Assembly: GCA_009760855.2 (NCBI GenBank)
Contig: WPIO01000007.1
Location: forward strand, 5,206,501 to 5,270,500
Length of the DNA stretch: 64,000 bases
DNA from: Cristatella mucedo
Taxonomy: Eukaryota; Bryozoa; Phylactolaemata; Cristatellidae
Direction of reading: 5' to 3'
In this document: in pieces, positions 34,760-45,400 of the stretch
Position numbering within the stretch: the stretch's first letter is position 1
Layout: each line of letters starts with the position of its first letter
Program-made: the position numbers and the translations under genes
Notes under the pieces: generated by a model
The model's input: only the letters and a program-made list of their open reading frames with translations
Databases searched by the model: none
What the model was told of the DNA's origin: nothing

Positions 34760-35470
34760 TTAAGAATAATAATAATAATAATAATAGGTTGCTTGTAAAG
34801 TCCCGTAAGAGAAAATTAATCTCTATCCATGCGCTTTACAACTAGCTTTATGAGCATCGATAGCCAACGTTAAACACGTTGTGCACGGTATCAAGCATGC
34901 AAAAGCGAACGAGTATCTTGCGCTTGCCAGAACGCTAAAGTAAACGTAAAGACATTCATGGCCTCCGGTTGGGAAGACCTCCGGCTGGTAGGTAGCCTGC
35001 GCCCGAATCATGCACAGTTACACACGTAGAGCGCACTCGCAGGAAAATAAGACAAGTTCACACTAGGGCGAAGATAAAGACTGGCCGAAACTGGTGCGTC
35101 TTGAGCTGGGACTTTAAAGCTGAAAAGTTATTGCTGGTAGTGGTAGCTGGAAGCGAGTTCCAGACGTTCTGTGCATGTGATCTAAGGCACGATCGTCATA
35201 AGATTTCAAAAAAGGGAGGGGCGGTGAGATGAACACGTACTGAGGAGCGGGTGGCGACACAGAGAACGTGACTGAAGGAGCACTGTTATCGAATAGGTAG
35301 ACTGGTGCAAGCGAGCAAAGTGACCCGTATGCCAAATTTAGGATCTTTAATATATGCGATGCTTGACAGGGAGCCAGCTAAATAGGCTCAGACAGAAATG
35401 GAATGATGCAGTTGCTACGCCGTTGACGACGGATCAGACGAGCCGCTGGGTTTGCTACAGTTGCAGGCAG
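34760..35470 (-). mobile_element. Family C LINE, 3' part
   Basis: Tail (ATT)n at 34764-34788, GCGC-type stem near 34830, then on the minus strand a frame 35114-35335 beginning YGSLCSLAPVYLFD, the counterpart of [14 protein letters not shown], and near 35405-35450 a diverged RRLQLVxNSAARL region. No intact protein. Confidence 0.65.
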
Positions 35471-35839
35471 AAATAGACGTTGCGAAGGGTACGTTATTTC
35501 CCCTGTTATGACCTAACATTGTCTCAGTAGTGCAGGCACCAAGACAGCGTGGTTATCTGGGGGCTATCGCCGGAGAAACGATCGTGCTGCAACAAAGTGC
35601 GTGGCTTCCACGTCCAGACAGAAATAAGGCGAAAGCACAGCGCTCGTGACGGTGCTAGGCTCAGCAGACGCACGACGACTACCGGCGACGCCGCGTGCAT
35701 CTCCATTACCGGACTTGTAGGTTCGCGTGTACCGTTATGCTACAGTTATGCGCGTGTACCATTATGCGCAGGTAGTTGGCCGACAGTAGTGTAACTCGGC
35801 AGTGATAGTTGAGCGGCAGCCTCCTACCTCAACATAGCA
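35471..35839. other. No gene seen
   Basis: Small frames on both strands; none recognisable. Confidence 0.45.
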
Positions 35840-36150
35840 ATCCATTTCGTAGAAGAAGTCTATTTGACAGCGCCAGAGGGTTTCGGGCGTTCAACAGTGG
35901 TCATGACATGCATCAGCAGCTCAGTGGCCTAGAGCTCAAATCCACTCAGATGCCTAGGCCAACTCCGGAAGCACAAATGACAGCCTATCCCAAGGCGTCG
36001 GCTTTTGTGCGACCTTGGCCACAGATTATCGCTCGATCGGTTCCTTGCAGTTACAATTCAGGAATCGCGAATGACGAATATCGGTCACAATCTGGCGATT
36101 TACCCTGCAGCCGTTTCACCGCCCCCTCCTTAAATAAAGGCCGCCCTAGG
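35840..36150 (+). repeat. Repeat family F, copy 3 (best)
   Basis: AGAAGAAGTCTATTTGACAGCG through GGTTCCTTGCAGTTACAATTCAGGAATCG to CCTGCAGCCGTTTCACC. One frame is open for 124 residues (35809-36183) and parallels the open frame of copy 2; no protein family recognised. Confidence 0.65.
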
Positions 36151-36274
36151 GCAGAACAAAAACCTAACGATCAGCTGTGGTAGGTGTGAACTTTCGGCTT
36201 CGCCGCCTCGCCACGCTATTAATACAAATTACTACTGGGGATTTTTCAGCCGCCTCCTTCGAAGCTGTCGCTGT

Positions 36275-36540
36275 AATGTAATGTATCTCCGTCTGTAACT
36301 CCACAAAGTCATGAAGACCATGTGGGTGTTACGCAGGAGAGTTTTGTATAGCGCACTCACCGCCTAAGCGGCTTTCGGTACGCATTCGGTAGCCAACAGA
36401 CTTCGTCTCACGCAACAAAGAGAAAGTGGGAAGCATAGCACTGTCAGAAGAGCAGTTGAGGTAGTGAGTAGCATGGAAGTAGCAGCTCAGGACCGCTCCC
36501 CATAGTCGGCAGCAGGAGAGTAGTTGTCGCTGCATAAGAA
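36275..36540 (-). mobile_element. LINE family B 3' end
   Basis: Nearly the same text as 21605-21880 and 55920-56140: GTAATGTATCTCCGTCTGTA, then TTTTGTATAGCGCACTCACC and ATAGCACTGTCAGAAGAGCAG. A short deletion removes the AAAAGATGTG block near 36500. Confidence 0.85.
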
Positions 36541-36814
36541 ACTGCAGCTGTCTTGTCTTCATCGTCCTCGCCATCTGCCGTCCAACCAGCGAGCTGGGCT
36601 TCAGAACGCCTCCCGAACGCTCGGCTTTTCATGCGTTCAGATTGTCAGCACTTCACTTGGCTGGGGACAGGTGAGTGCCTTTAGCCGTAATGCTGTCTTT
36701 ATTGATACCTAGAACGATATCAAACTGCGTGCTGTAATGTCTACGCGACTTCTTAATTTAAGGGGAGGGGCGGTGAAGCAGCGAAGGTCGGGGGAGGGTA
36801 GGGGTGTGCTAAAT

Positions 36815-36930
36815 CAGCCAGATTATGAATTGATATTCATTAATCACGGTTCCCGGATTACAATAGCTAGGAACCGATCGTGTGATAATCTATGGCCAAG
36901 GCCTCGTAAAAGCGGAAGCCGTGTAGTAGT
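36815..36930 (-). repeat. Repeat family F, copy 4, inverted
   Basis: GGAACCGATCGTGTGATAATC and TATGGCCAAGGCC are the complement of the TGGCCACAGATTATCGCTCGATCGGTTCC block of copy 3. Divergence is moderate. Confidence 0.65.
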
Positions 36931-37099
36931 GCTCCGCGAGTTGAGCTCCCCGAGACTGTGACAGCGCTGGACCTGAGCCATGCTCCAAGCCAGCGACTGA
37001 GCCGCACGAGTTTCTCTTATCACGGCCGTTGCTAAAAACGCCGCCATCCGGTGCCGTCAAATAGACTTCTTTACGCTATGGATACGGACTCATCATCTT

Positions 37100-38199
37100 G
37101 AAGCTTGGGCGCTCTTTGTTGCTGTAATGTTGAGCTGCGGTCGGCGCACTGCCGATGTGCCGCCATCAAATCGCTCGCCACGCTTCCAAGGCTCGGAGCG
37201 CTACACCGATCGGCTGACTGGCACTAGCATCCGTTATGAGCGCGCTGCATTTGCGACCCAGTTCTCTCCGCCTAACGTGGAAGCTGCACACCCCACTGTT
37301 TGCAAGGCAATGCAGCTGAAGGGGCGGTCTCCGAGGTATTTGAGATCGTTAAGAGGCGCAGCTAGTCGAGCTAGACGCAGCCAGCGAGAGTCCGAATGTA
37401 CGATGAGAGAAAGCAGGCCGGCGGTACGATGAGAGAAAACAGCTCAATTGGGCAGGCCGGAGCGAGAGAATGACGGTGACCTAACAGTGAGTTGACAGCG
37501 TTTGCATTAGATACGCGACGCGCTGCTTGATGGAGACTCAGTGCGGGCCGGTGAAAAGTGGTGCAATATGGCCTCTGCGACGTTCGAGACAGACGTTTCT
37601 AGGATCGCCCTGAGCCAGGATGATTGTAAGCCGGCGTCGCGCCATCATTCTGGCTGCAGCCAACTCAGCCATGTGCTTTTAATCCAACAAGACTCACGCT
37701 GTTTATGAAGTCGCTCGATGCCGACCCATTCATCACCCGCGATCCGGACAGAGCCCAGTCCCCTGGGTGGGGGGGATCGGCGAATCGGCCTGCTGGCATA
37801 GCGGCTCGCCCAACGCCACGCGCACACACTGCGCGGCCGCGCTACGCCACAAGGCTCGCGCTACGCCACAAGGCATGGCCACTGGGCAAGAGGGGCTTTG
37901 ACCATGCCGTACGACACGTGACTGGATTGGACGAATCAGGCATCTACGCGGTAAGGTTGACTCCGCCCGCCGAAGGCGTCAGTGTGTTCTCAGCCTTGGC
38001 TTTGGCATTGGCTCGCGCTGACGAAGAACGCTCTAGAGAAGCTGTTGTGCTGTGTTGGCAGTAACAGAGGCAGTAGCAGCAGCAGCAGCAACGTCGCCCC
38101 ACCCACTGCTCGGGGCGAGCAGCTCTGTGAACCGGACTAGATTCTCTTGTCAAACCTCGCCTCGGACTCGGATCGTCGAAGTTTCATCTCGCCTGAGCC
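37100..38199 (+). promoter_or_regulatory. GC/CpG-rich 5' region of mkx
   Basis: CpG-rich, free of recognised mobile elements, and just upstream of the proposed first exon. I see no TATA box. Open frames here are not conserved. Role as promoter/5' UTR is inferred from position and composition. Confidence 0.4.
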
Positions 38200-38360
38200 A
38201 TGGCTGCGCCCGACGGATTCGCGCAGGCCAGGAGCGCCGCCGGCTGGGACGCGCGGGCCGACTTCCTGCTGGCCGGCGTTCTGCTCGCGCCGGAGCTGCT
38301 TCGCAGCTCACTTCATCCGCTCGCTCCCCCCGGCGACCGGCAGCTGGAGATACGTAGCCG
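38200..38360 (+). CDS. mkx: Proposed first coding exon of Mohawk homeobox gene
   Basis: Seen: an ATG in strong context (GAGCCATGG) at 38200, with an in-frame TGA two codons upstream (38194-38196), so this is the first usable start in the frame. It encodes 53 residues beginning MAAPDGFAQARSAAGW and reaching DRQLEIRS, then two bases CG before GTGAGC at 38361, a near-consensus splice donor. Without splicing the frame stops at once (CGG TGA). Phase: the exon leaves two bases over, and the acceptor at 41468 of the homeobox exon supplies the one missing base (CG|C, Arg). The intron would be 3108 bp. The N-terminus shows no motif I can match, and N-termini of this family vary. Joining is inference; another upstream exon is possible. 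Confidence 0.45.
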
Positions 38361-40414
38361 GTGAGCTGTGCTGCTGCGGCGGCGGCGCGCCTCCTCCGCA
38401 AGCCGGGCGCGTTCGCGAGCGGCTGTGGCGATGCACCGAGTTGTGCAATTCTTGGTCGGACGAGATTCGCGTCGCGCTCTTAATGCGTTCCTCGGCTTTG
38501 CTCCCTTCGCCTACCCCCTCCCCTGCTGCGGTAGCCTTTGTTAGCCTCGGTCGCCTCAGCCGCACGTGTTGACCAGCAGGCATGAGTCGTGCGATGCTAT
38601 TTTTCTCCCGTCGGCAGTTGCGATTAATTTGCGGTCTCCCGTCCCCCGGGGGGGGGTTGGTGGTGGCGATCTGGAGTCTCCGCCTCCAAAGAAAAGTGCT
38701 AGTGAACGCAATGGGTTTAAGCAGTCTGTCTTACTACGCAAGCTTGGGTGGTGCCATAATTACTGGTCGCTTAAGGTAATAAAAATAATAAGACATTTGT
38801 ATAGCGAGCCTGCCCCCTTCGCTATTCATCGTCTTGAGCGAGCTCAGACATCACGGTTTTCGCACGATCTAAGCAGACAATTAGCTCGGACACCCATTAG
38901 CGGCGACTGATGCTGGTACCTTCTCGAAAGCCAGCGGCGAGCTCGAGATGCTGCGCACGAGCCGACCGGCGATTCGCGCGAGTCATCGGATGCACAGCGG
39001 CGGAGATCTTGGCGTACTTTGCTAATAGGAAGATGCTTCCGCAGGGTAGCGCGGGGGGGGGGGCGGCGGCGGCCGTGGTGGCCTGCCGGCGACTCGTAAG
39101 GCCGCGGCCCAGTCGGCCTGAGCTGGAAGTGCAGTAGGCGACGACTGCTGCGATCGATCTCTGCATCCGTCTGCCGTGCCGTGTAGTGCAGTGCCGTGCC
39201 GCTGGCACCTGTGTAGCCGCTGCTTCGCTACTGCTTCCGCGCAGGCGTGAACAGCCGGCAGCCTGTTGGAAGTGACCGCAGTGGCCGTCGTCAGCCAGTG
39301 GTGCGTTCTTAAAACTTGTGTTCGGCCGTCGAGCCGGCGTCGTCGGCTGAGAGGCTGAGTGCACTCTTGCTGCCGTGTTCTTCTGGGTGACCCTCATCCT
39401 GTCAAGAGTTGAATGTCAGCCATTGTCAAACGTGCACCCAGCTGCTTCTTCGGTGCTAATTAGTAGCTGGCCGGGAGCCAGCATATATTTGTGTCCTCTG
39501 TAGCTGCCCTGTAACAAAGAGGGGACTTGTCTGTGAAAAGAGGCCGACGGAGGTGCTGGCTTTCGTCGAACCAATCCCATGTTTTATCGATAGCGACCAG
39601 CGATCGGACAGAAGACGAAGGTTGCGATAGCGACCAGCGATCGATCGGACAGCAGGGCAGGGCTCAGCCTCAGCTCAGCCTCCGAGAGCTGAGTAAAAAA
39701 TACTGAGGCCAGAAAGGGAGGAGGGGGCAGGGTGTGCCGAACGCTGCCATGAGCGAGTCTGTGCTTGACACGCAAAAGCGGCTCTGAAAAAAGGACGTCG
39801 ACTGTATGACTCGGGCACCCACGCGAGCAGCCTGGGTGGGATTGCAGTCTGGGGTTGGCCAGAAGGGCAGGCAGGCAGGCCAGGGACACGTTGGCAGGCT
39901 GTGCTGGTAGGCAAGACAGCAGCTCAAGATTGGGGGGAGTGTACGGACGGAAGAGCTCGGTCTTCGCTCTGGTTGCTGTAGCTAGGAGATGCCGGTCTGG
40001 GCAGTGCTGCCGTGCCGGCTCGCTCTCCCCCCCCCGGGGGGGGGGGCCACAAGCCTTTGGCCTTGCTGTTGTGCGCCCTCGTGACAGACAGCTTGGTGTC
40101 CCATTCAAGACAACAGCCGCTATCGGATTGCAGGCGGCCTGCAGAGTGCCGGCCTGCCTGCCTGCGGCTAAAGGTCGACGACTGTCTCCGGTTATGCGGC
40201 GATGGTATTGAGATAACGGCTGGCCTGCGGCAGGTGACCGCCAGGGCTATTCATAGAGCATCTCTAAGCCACCTGGTGTACCGCGGTTTGCCGGGGGGGG
40301 GGAAGGGGGAGGATCTTATCGAGGCAGGGAGTGAATTATATTTATTAGCCAGCCAGTGCACACCGGCTGTCCCCTTCCCAATACTGGGTCGAACTATGTC
40401 CGGTATATAAAAAA

Positions 40415-40575
40415 AAGGATTTGTTTCTATAGCGCCCTAAGAGAACAATCTCTGTCCAGGCACTTTACAAGTGCTCGTGGCCCGAGCCCACGACCTCGGT
40501 CATCTAATACGTTCAGCCTGACCAAGGTCGAGAGGAAGCATGCGAACCACTGGGCTTAACCAGTGCGGCATCTTG
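40415..40575 (-). mobile_element. SINE2 copy in mkx intron
   Basis: Minus strand: GCACTGGTTAAGCCCAGTGG head, GAGGTCGTGGGCTCGGGCC box-B region, TGTAAAGTGCCTGGACAGAG and GGGCGCTATAGAAACAAATC tail. The tail here is even closer to the LINE form (GTAAAGTGCCT). Confidence 0.8.
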
Positions 40576-40737
40576 GATGGTGTGGCATGTCCGTGATGCA
40601 GTGTCTATGGGACTTCAGGCGAGACTTTGTGAACCGCTTCTTGGTTTAATTTGTTTTATTGTCTGGCATGTTGGTCTATTGCTCCTTCCCAGCTCAATTG
40701 GTGCCTCAACTTATGGATTAATAATAATTTGTCGGTT

Positions 40738-41100
40738 ATTGTAATGTCGCGTCTCTGTTAACTCCAAGCGAAGCCACAAGGGCTCGGCCTGGTGGTATTG
40801 CTGGAGCTTTCTTCTATAGGGCACTCAAAGCCTTGGCAGATTTCGGTGCCAATTTCATAGCCAACAGGCTTCCATCTCATACAGCAAAGAGAAAGTAGGA
40901 TCATCAGGAGTGCAGTCGAGGAGGCGAGTAGCATACAAGTATTAGTAGCTGAGGACGGCTGGAAAAAAGATGTGCCTGGGCCTAAAGGCAAGACGAGGCT
41001 AAAACTGGTGCATCAGTTTAGCTGTAGGCATGAAGGAGCCAAGCATTGTCAGGCCCCCCATAGGTCAGTGTACGAATTTCGCTCTGCATCTGTTGAATTG
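40738..41100 (-). mobile_element. Old family B LINE 3' part in mkx intron
   Basis: TTGTAATGTCGCGTCTCTGT, CACTCAAAGCCTTGGCAGATT, TCTCATACAGCAAAGAGAAAG and TGAAGGAGCCAAGC follow the family B minus-strand order with clear divergence and a deletion near 40985. Confidence 0.75.
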
Positions 41101-41468
41101 TAATGTTAAGCACTTAGTAGTCACGCTAGTGCATGACATTGGCAGCCGGGCTGGACAGTTGGGCAGGAGTTGGAATGGCAGTAGCTGGAGGTGTTGGTAA
41201 TCAGTACTCACAAAATAAAAGTGTCTTTCCCTCCATTATTTCGAAGAGCGAGAGACGACCAGTGGTAGGCGTCAGCGTTCGTATTTAATTCCTAGAACTT
41301 GCTGCACCGCCTTGCACACCCTGCAGGCCGTTGCACCGAACCGGCTGTCAATGGCGGCAGTAGCGCTGGCAGAAGAGCCTGGGTCTAGCAGGCCATCGGC
41401 AGCAGCGGCAGCGAGCCGTCGCATTTCGGCGGTCGTATAATGCAGCCAGTCTCTCTCTCTCTCTGTAG

Positions 41469-42357
41469 CTTTGCAGGTTGCAAGGAAAATGTGCTCGGCG
41501 CGGACAAGCCAGCTGCGGGCGTCGGCAGGCGCAAGCCCGATGCCAAGGGGGCAGACAAGAGTCGTAAGGCGACGCGGAACTCCACATGTCCGCTCCGGCA
41601 GTGGCTGCTGGCCAACGACAACCACCCGTACCCTACCAAGCGCGAGAAGTCCGTGCTGGCTGCGGCCACGGGCCTCAGCGTTACTCAAGTGTCCAACTGG
41701 TTCGCCAACGCGAGGCGTCGAATCAAGAACGGCCGTCCCGGCAGCAGCCGGCCCGGCAGCGGCAGCAGCCCGGCCGCCGGCGACTTTGCCGGCCTCGAGC
41801 ATAGGAGCGAGAGCTGCTGCAGCAGCGGCGGCGGCGCCGCCCGCCAGGCGGCTGTGGACATCGCTGCGGCCTCGCCGGCCGGACGTTGCAACCCTGCTGC
41901 AGCGGCGGCGCATGCCGGTAATGACCAGGTGCGGCTGTTCCCTTCAGCCACGACCCTGCCCGATGAGATGGTGACGCCGCCGCCGGCCGAGGCACAGCAG
42001 TGGTCTGTGCCCGCCGCCTCTGCAGCTGCACCGGAGCGTGCATCTGCGTGCAGCTTCCTGCCGAGGTTGTCGCCGACTGCCAAGAAGTACAAGCAGTGCA
42101 TGCTGGCGAGATACCTGGAGGACGCCGTGCGCTACTGCCAGAACGTTGACTATCAGCAGGGCGTGGCCATACCGTCGCCCAAGCGGCGTTTCCTGTCGGG
42201 CTCGGAAGGAGACTCGAGCGAGGGCTGCGCGTCGTCGCCTTCGCCCGTCCTCGCTGACAGATGTGACGAAGGTTCGTGCGACAGCCGATCGCTCGTGTGG
42301 TTTTCGAATGGTGACGTTTCTTTCGCAGACCTGCCATCACACTCACCTAACCCCTGA
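41469..42357 (+). CDS. mkx: Mohawk homeobox transcription factor, main exon
   Basis: Nuclear DNA-binding protein of the TALE homeodomain class; vertebrate MKX is a mostly repressive regulator of tendon and muscle lineages. Numbering from the in-frame ATG at 41440: homeodomain ~39-97, with PLRQWL at 51-56, the TALE three-residue insertion PYP at 63-65, and helix 3 [14 protein letters not shown] at 84-97. W87, F88, N90 and R92 are conserved, and the homeodomain position-50 residue is Ala, as in the MKX and Iroquois classes. VSNWF rather than VSTWF, and no Iro box, favour MKX. A second match lies at 216-232, [17 protein letters not shown], equivalent to the conserved KYKSSLLNRYL block of MKX. 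Between them is an Ala/Gly/Ser/Pro-rich stretch. An acidic Ser-rich end follows, and stop TGA is at 42355. The acceptor TGTAG at 41464-41468 follows a (CT)n tract; CAG at 41474-41476 is an alternative in a different phase. The usual WALRIK-type block just after the homeodomain is not seen. More 3' exons cannot be excluded. Confidence 0.85.
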
Positions 42358-42423
42358 AAAGCCACAAGTTTTCTCAGCTCAGCGTGGGGGGGGGGTGAAT
42401 AGCAAGATTCTTGATGCAAATCT

Positions 42424-42454
<31 letters not shown>

Positions 42455-45400
42455 GGAGTTGGAGTGAGAGGGAGGGGGTAGAGAAGAGTAGCAGCTGCTG
42501 CCCTTCCTTGTAGGGGAGGGCGACAGGTGCTGTGCCTGCAATTGACACTAGCTCGTGTGTGTGCATGTGTGCCGTGTATGCTTGTGAGAGGAAGATGGGG
42601 CGGGGTTGGTTCTCTCAAGGCTAATGCATTAGCCGACTGTAGCATTGCTCAAGGCAAGGCACTGACCTCCAGCTGAACGGTATTATCAGACGTGTCCGTA
42701 AGTGACTCACTATCGTTGAGGCACCGAGCTGCCTGGGAAATGAGCAGATGGCCGGTGACTCTTAAACAATGGAACGGGGACCGGCTTTCCCAGCTGCCAC
42801 GGGTACATCGCGATGCACCGATGAAGCCACCACTTATTTGGAGTGGGGATGGCATAGGGCCTGATTAAGGACCCCCTCAGCAGCAGCAGTGCACAAACTT
42901 ATGGAGAGCCTCTCAGGACTGCCATTTAAAGCCAGCTCATCAGCTGCCAGGGGTTGACCGTCTGCCCACACCCCCTATCCACCCTCGGAGGCTGTACATC
43001 TCAAGGATGCTGTAAGCCCCGCCCCCCTGGGTGCTACCAATGGAGCCTGCATGATCATAAGCAAGCATCAGAAGGCATCCAGGCCAGGTAGCAGGAAGAA
43101 GTGTTTGCAGTGGTGATTGCAATTCTGTAGGAGAAGGAAGGGGGTATAGGTATAGGCTGCCTACGATTTCACATTGCAGCTACCCTTACGTGAAGGGATG
43201 CCACTGCAAATGCCTTGGGCATCTGGTTTCAGAAGCCTGTTTCCAATTGAGAAGCAACGAGGTAATCGGTGGTTAGAACTGCTATTAGGATAGTAGGTTT
43301 GTAAGTAGTTCATAGTTAGTAAGTTGTGGCCACAACTATTACCTCATGGCCGTTGCCCATAAGCAGACCCGTCCCGAACTGGAAATAGCAGTGTAGCTCT
43401 AGAATAGCTCTGCTCACTTATGCTCATGAAATCTTCAGGCACTGCTTGCTGCACGTCGTTCTAACTTAAAATGTGCTGTAGTTGATTTAGCTGCTACGGA
43501 AGGTAAACTGATACGGTCGGCAGATTTAGCAACCCCGTGTGTACAGAGTGGCTCGAACTCATGATCCTGGTCGTGAAGTGCAAGCACTACGAGTCCTGTA
43601 CTGTCCTGTCAGGATGGGGGGGGGATTCCACACGTGGTTTGAAATGCTATCACGTGTCGATGCTGCTTCCGGAGTCTTCTTGGCACATGCCTAGCCTGGC
43701 TGATTTGATTTCCTGTCCATCACCAGCTTATGCGGTGGTGGAGCGGCTGTGACTCAGCTGTAAGCTTTATTGGAAGTCGTGCGTTCCTTCAGCTATGATG
43801 CTCAAAGTGTGTTATCTTTCTTACATCGAGTTTATGGCTGTCGGTTAGGTCCATTCACTCTCGATATAGTCTTTTAAGTGAACATAAAGCCCAGTGTGAT
43901 TTTAGCCCTCTGAAAAGGAAAGCCGACAGGACATGCCTGTGGTGGCCTGCTTATGCAGGTGGTATTAATTGTTTTGGGTTAGTAGATGGTTGACTAGATG
44001 GTTGTTGCAAAAGTCTTGGCCTCGGAATGTCTGGTCCTGCTAGTACGTACAGCCTTCTGGTCTGTGTTTGTGTGCGCGCGCGCCTTCACTCCATTCACTT
44101 CACACTCGTGTGCATCGCCCCCTCTTACCGACGTGTCGTCTTTTAGTCACCCTTTCTGACCGATGCGTTTGTTTCTTTTTTCCCCAGAAGACTCAAGGCG
44201 GCTTCAGCACTTGGTGCACCGACAAGAGGCAAAGTTTGCATCGGCTAGGTGAGCGGTCTGCACGTGCTTTGCAGAATCCCCCGTCCGGGTAGCTGGCCGG
44301 CACATACATGGTCCAGCCCTACCTACTCTCTGGTCGCTTGCGGCCAACTACTGTCTCGAAGGATGTGGGGCTTGGCTAGTACACTTAAAATGGCGTCGCT
44401 TGCATTCAGGTTGCCTCGTCGGAATAAGGCGGCCGTTGAAATTCAAGCGTGTTCGATTTCTCAGGTCTCGTCTTGTTCCTGTCCGGGCGGTGGTTCGCTC
44501 AGACATATGCCTGTGGCCTGGTAATGGCCGATGTCTAGCGAGAGCACCGACGATGGGACTGGGGCTGGTAGTGGTGTGGGGGAGGAGCTGCTGTGCTCGT
44601 GGACGAATAGCCAGCCTGTCCATGTCCTTGGGCTGGCAGCAGTCCGCCCTGGTTAAAAGAAAATAAATGGGCTACGGGGGGGGGGGGGCAGCATTGCAGA
44701 TGGCTGCCGACCCCGGCAGCTGCGGTGTATGGCTGGCTGGCTTCGGCCGGCTAGGCTACTAAGAACTATGCTGTTATGCGGCCTCCCATTATTCAGCTTG
44801 GAAACAGAGTAGGCTAGCTGTCGCTGGTAGTGTTATCGTCATGCGTCTCCGGCAGGCAGCTGCCGGTGCGGTGGCTGGCTGGCTGTTGACTCGGCTGCTT
44901 CTGACTGGACGTTATTTGTTTTGACAGCCTCGGTCAGAGGCTACGACGAATTGGCCAGTGGGTGTGACTCGCGGTAGCTGCCAGCTGTAGCCAGCAAAAG
45001 TTAGGAAAACAAGCCTCACCTGGCTCAGAGCCCGAGTCGATATATTTGACGGCCCCTGTAGGTAGGACCAGCTGAAATGGTAGCTGATTTCCGCCGGCTC
45101 GACATCCCTCCTTTTTCCACTTCACCCACCCCCACCCCCCCAGCGAGGCAGGTGCTGCCGCTAGGGACAATTCGAGCTGGCTTTCTGGTGTGGGTCGGGC
45201 TGCCCGTGGCGAGCAGTGACTCATCCTAATTGCTTCTCATAAACAACTAGTGAGAAGAGGAAGCAAGCGGGTGCATTCGGGAAAGCCACTTGCCGGGATA
45301 ATTGCCAGCGGTCTGCGTTTGTGTGCCTGTACTTGTGCCGGTGGTTAGTTAGCATTGACAGCAGGCTAACCGGATTAATCAGCCGCACTAGCAAAACAAG

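Larger units (their letters stand above)
38361..41468 (+). other. Proposed mkx intron
   Basis: Starts GTGAGC, ends in a (CT)7 pyrimidine tract and TGTAG. GC-rich to about 40.3 kb, with G runs at 38648-38656, 39053-39063, 40036-40046 and 40293-40302. It holds one SINE2 and one family B fragment, both antisense to the gene. Large frames inside (38897-39397 -, 39584-40108 -, 39855-40211 +) overlap on both strands and look compositional. Confidence 0.45.

Noticed and set aside
41554-41730. Iroquois (IRX) homeobox gene
   Set aside because: WFANARRR is shared with IRX, but VSNWF, PLRQWL and the C-terminal KYK..LARYL block fit Mohawk better, and no Iro box is seen.
41272-41913. 213-residue minus-strand frame opposite mkx
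   Set aside because: Shadow of the conserved homeobox coding exon.
42153-42566. Minus-strand frame with Ser-Leu repeats
   Set aside because: Comes from the GA/CT run and the complement of the mkx exon.
44662-44667. Poly(A) signal of mkx
   Set aside because: AATAAA occurs by chance often, lies 2.3 kb past the stop, and nothing nearby confirms a transcript end.
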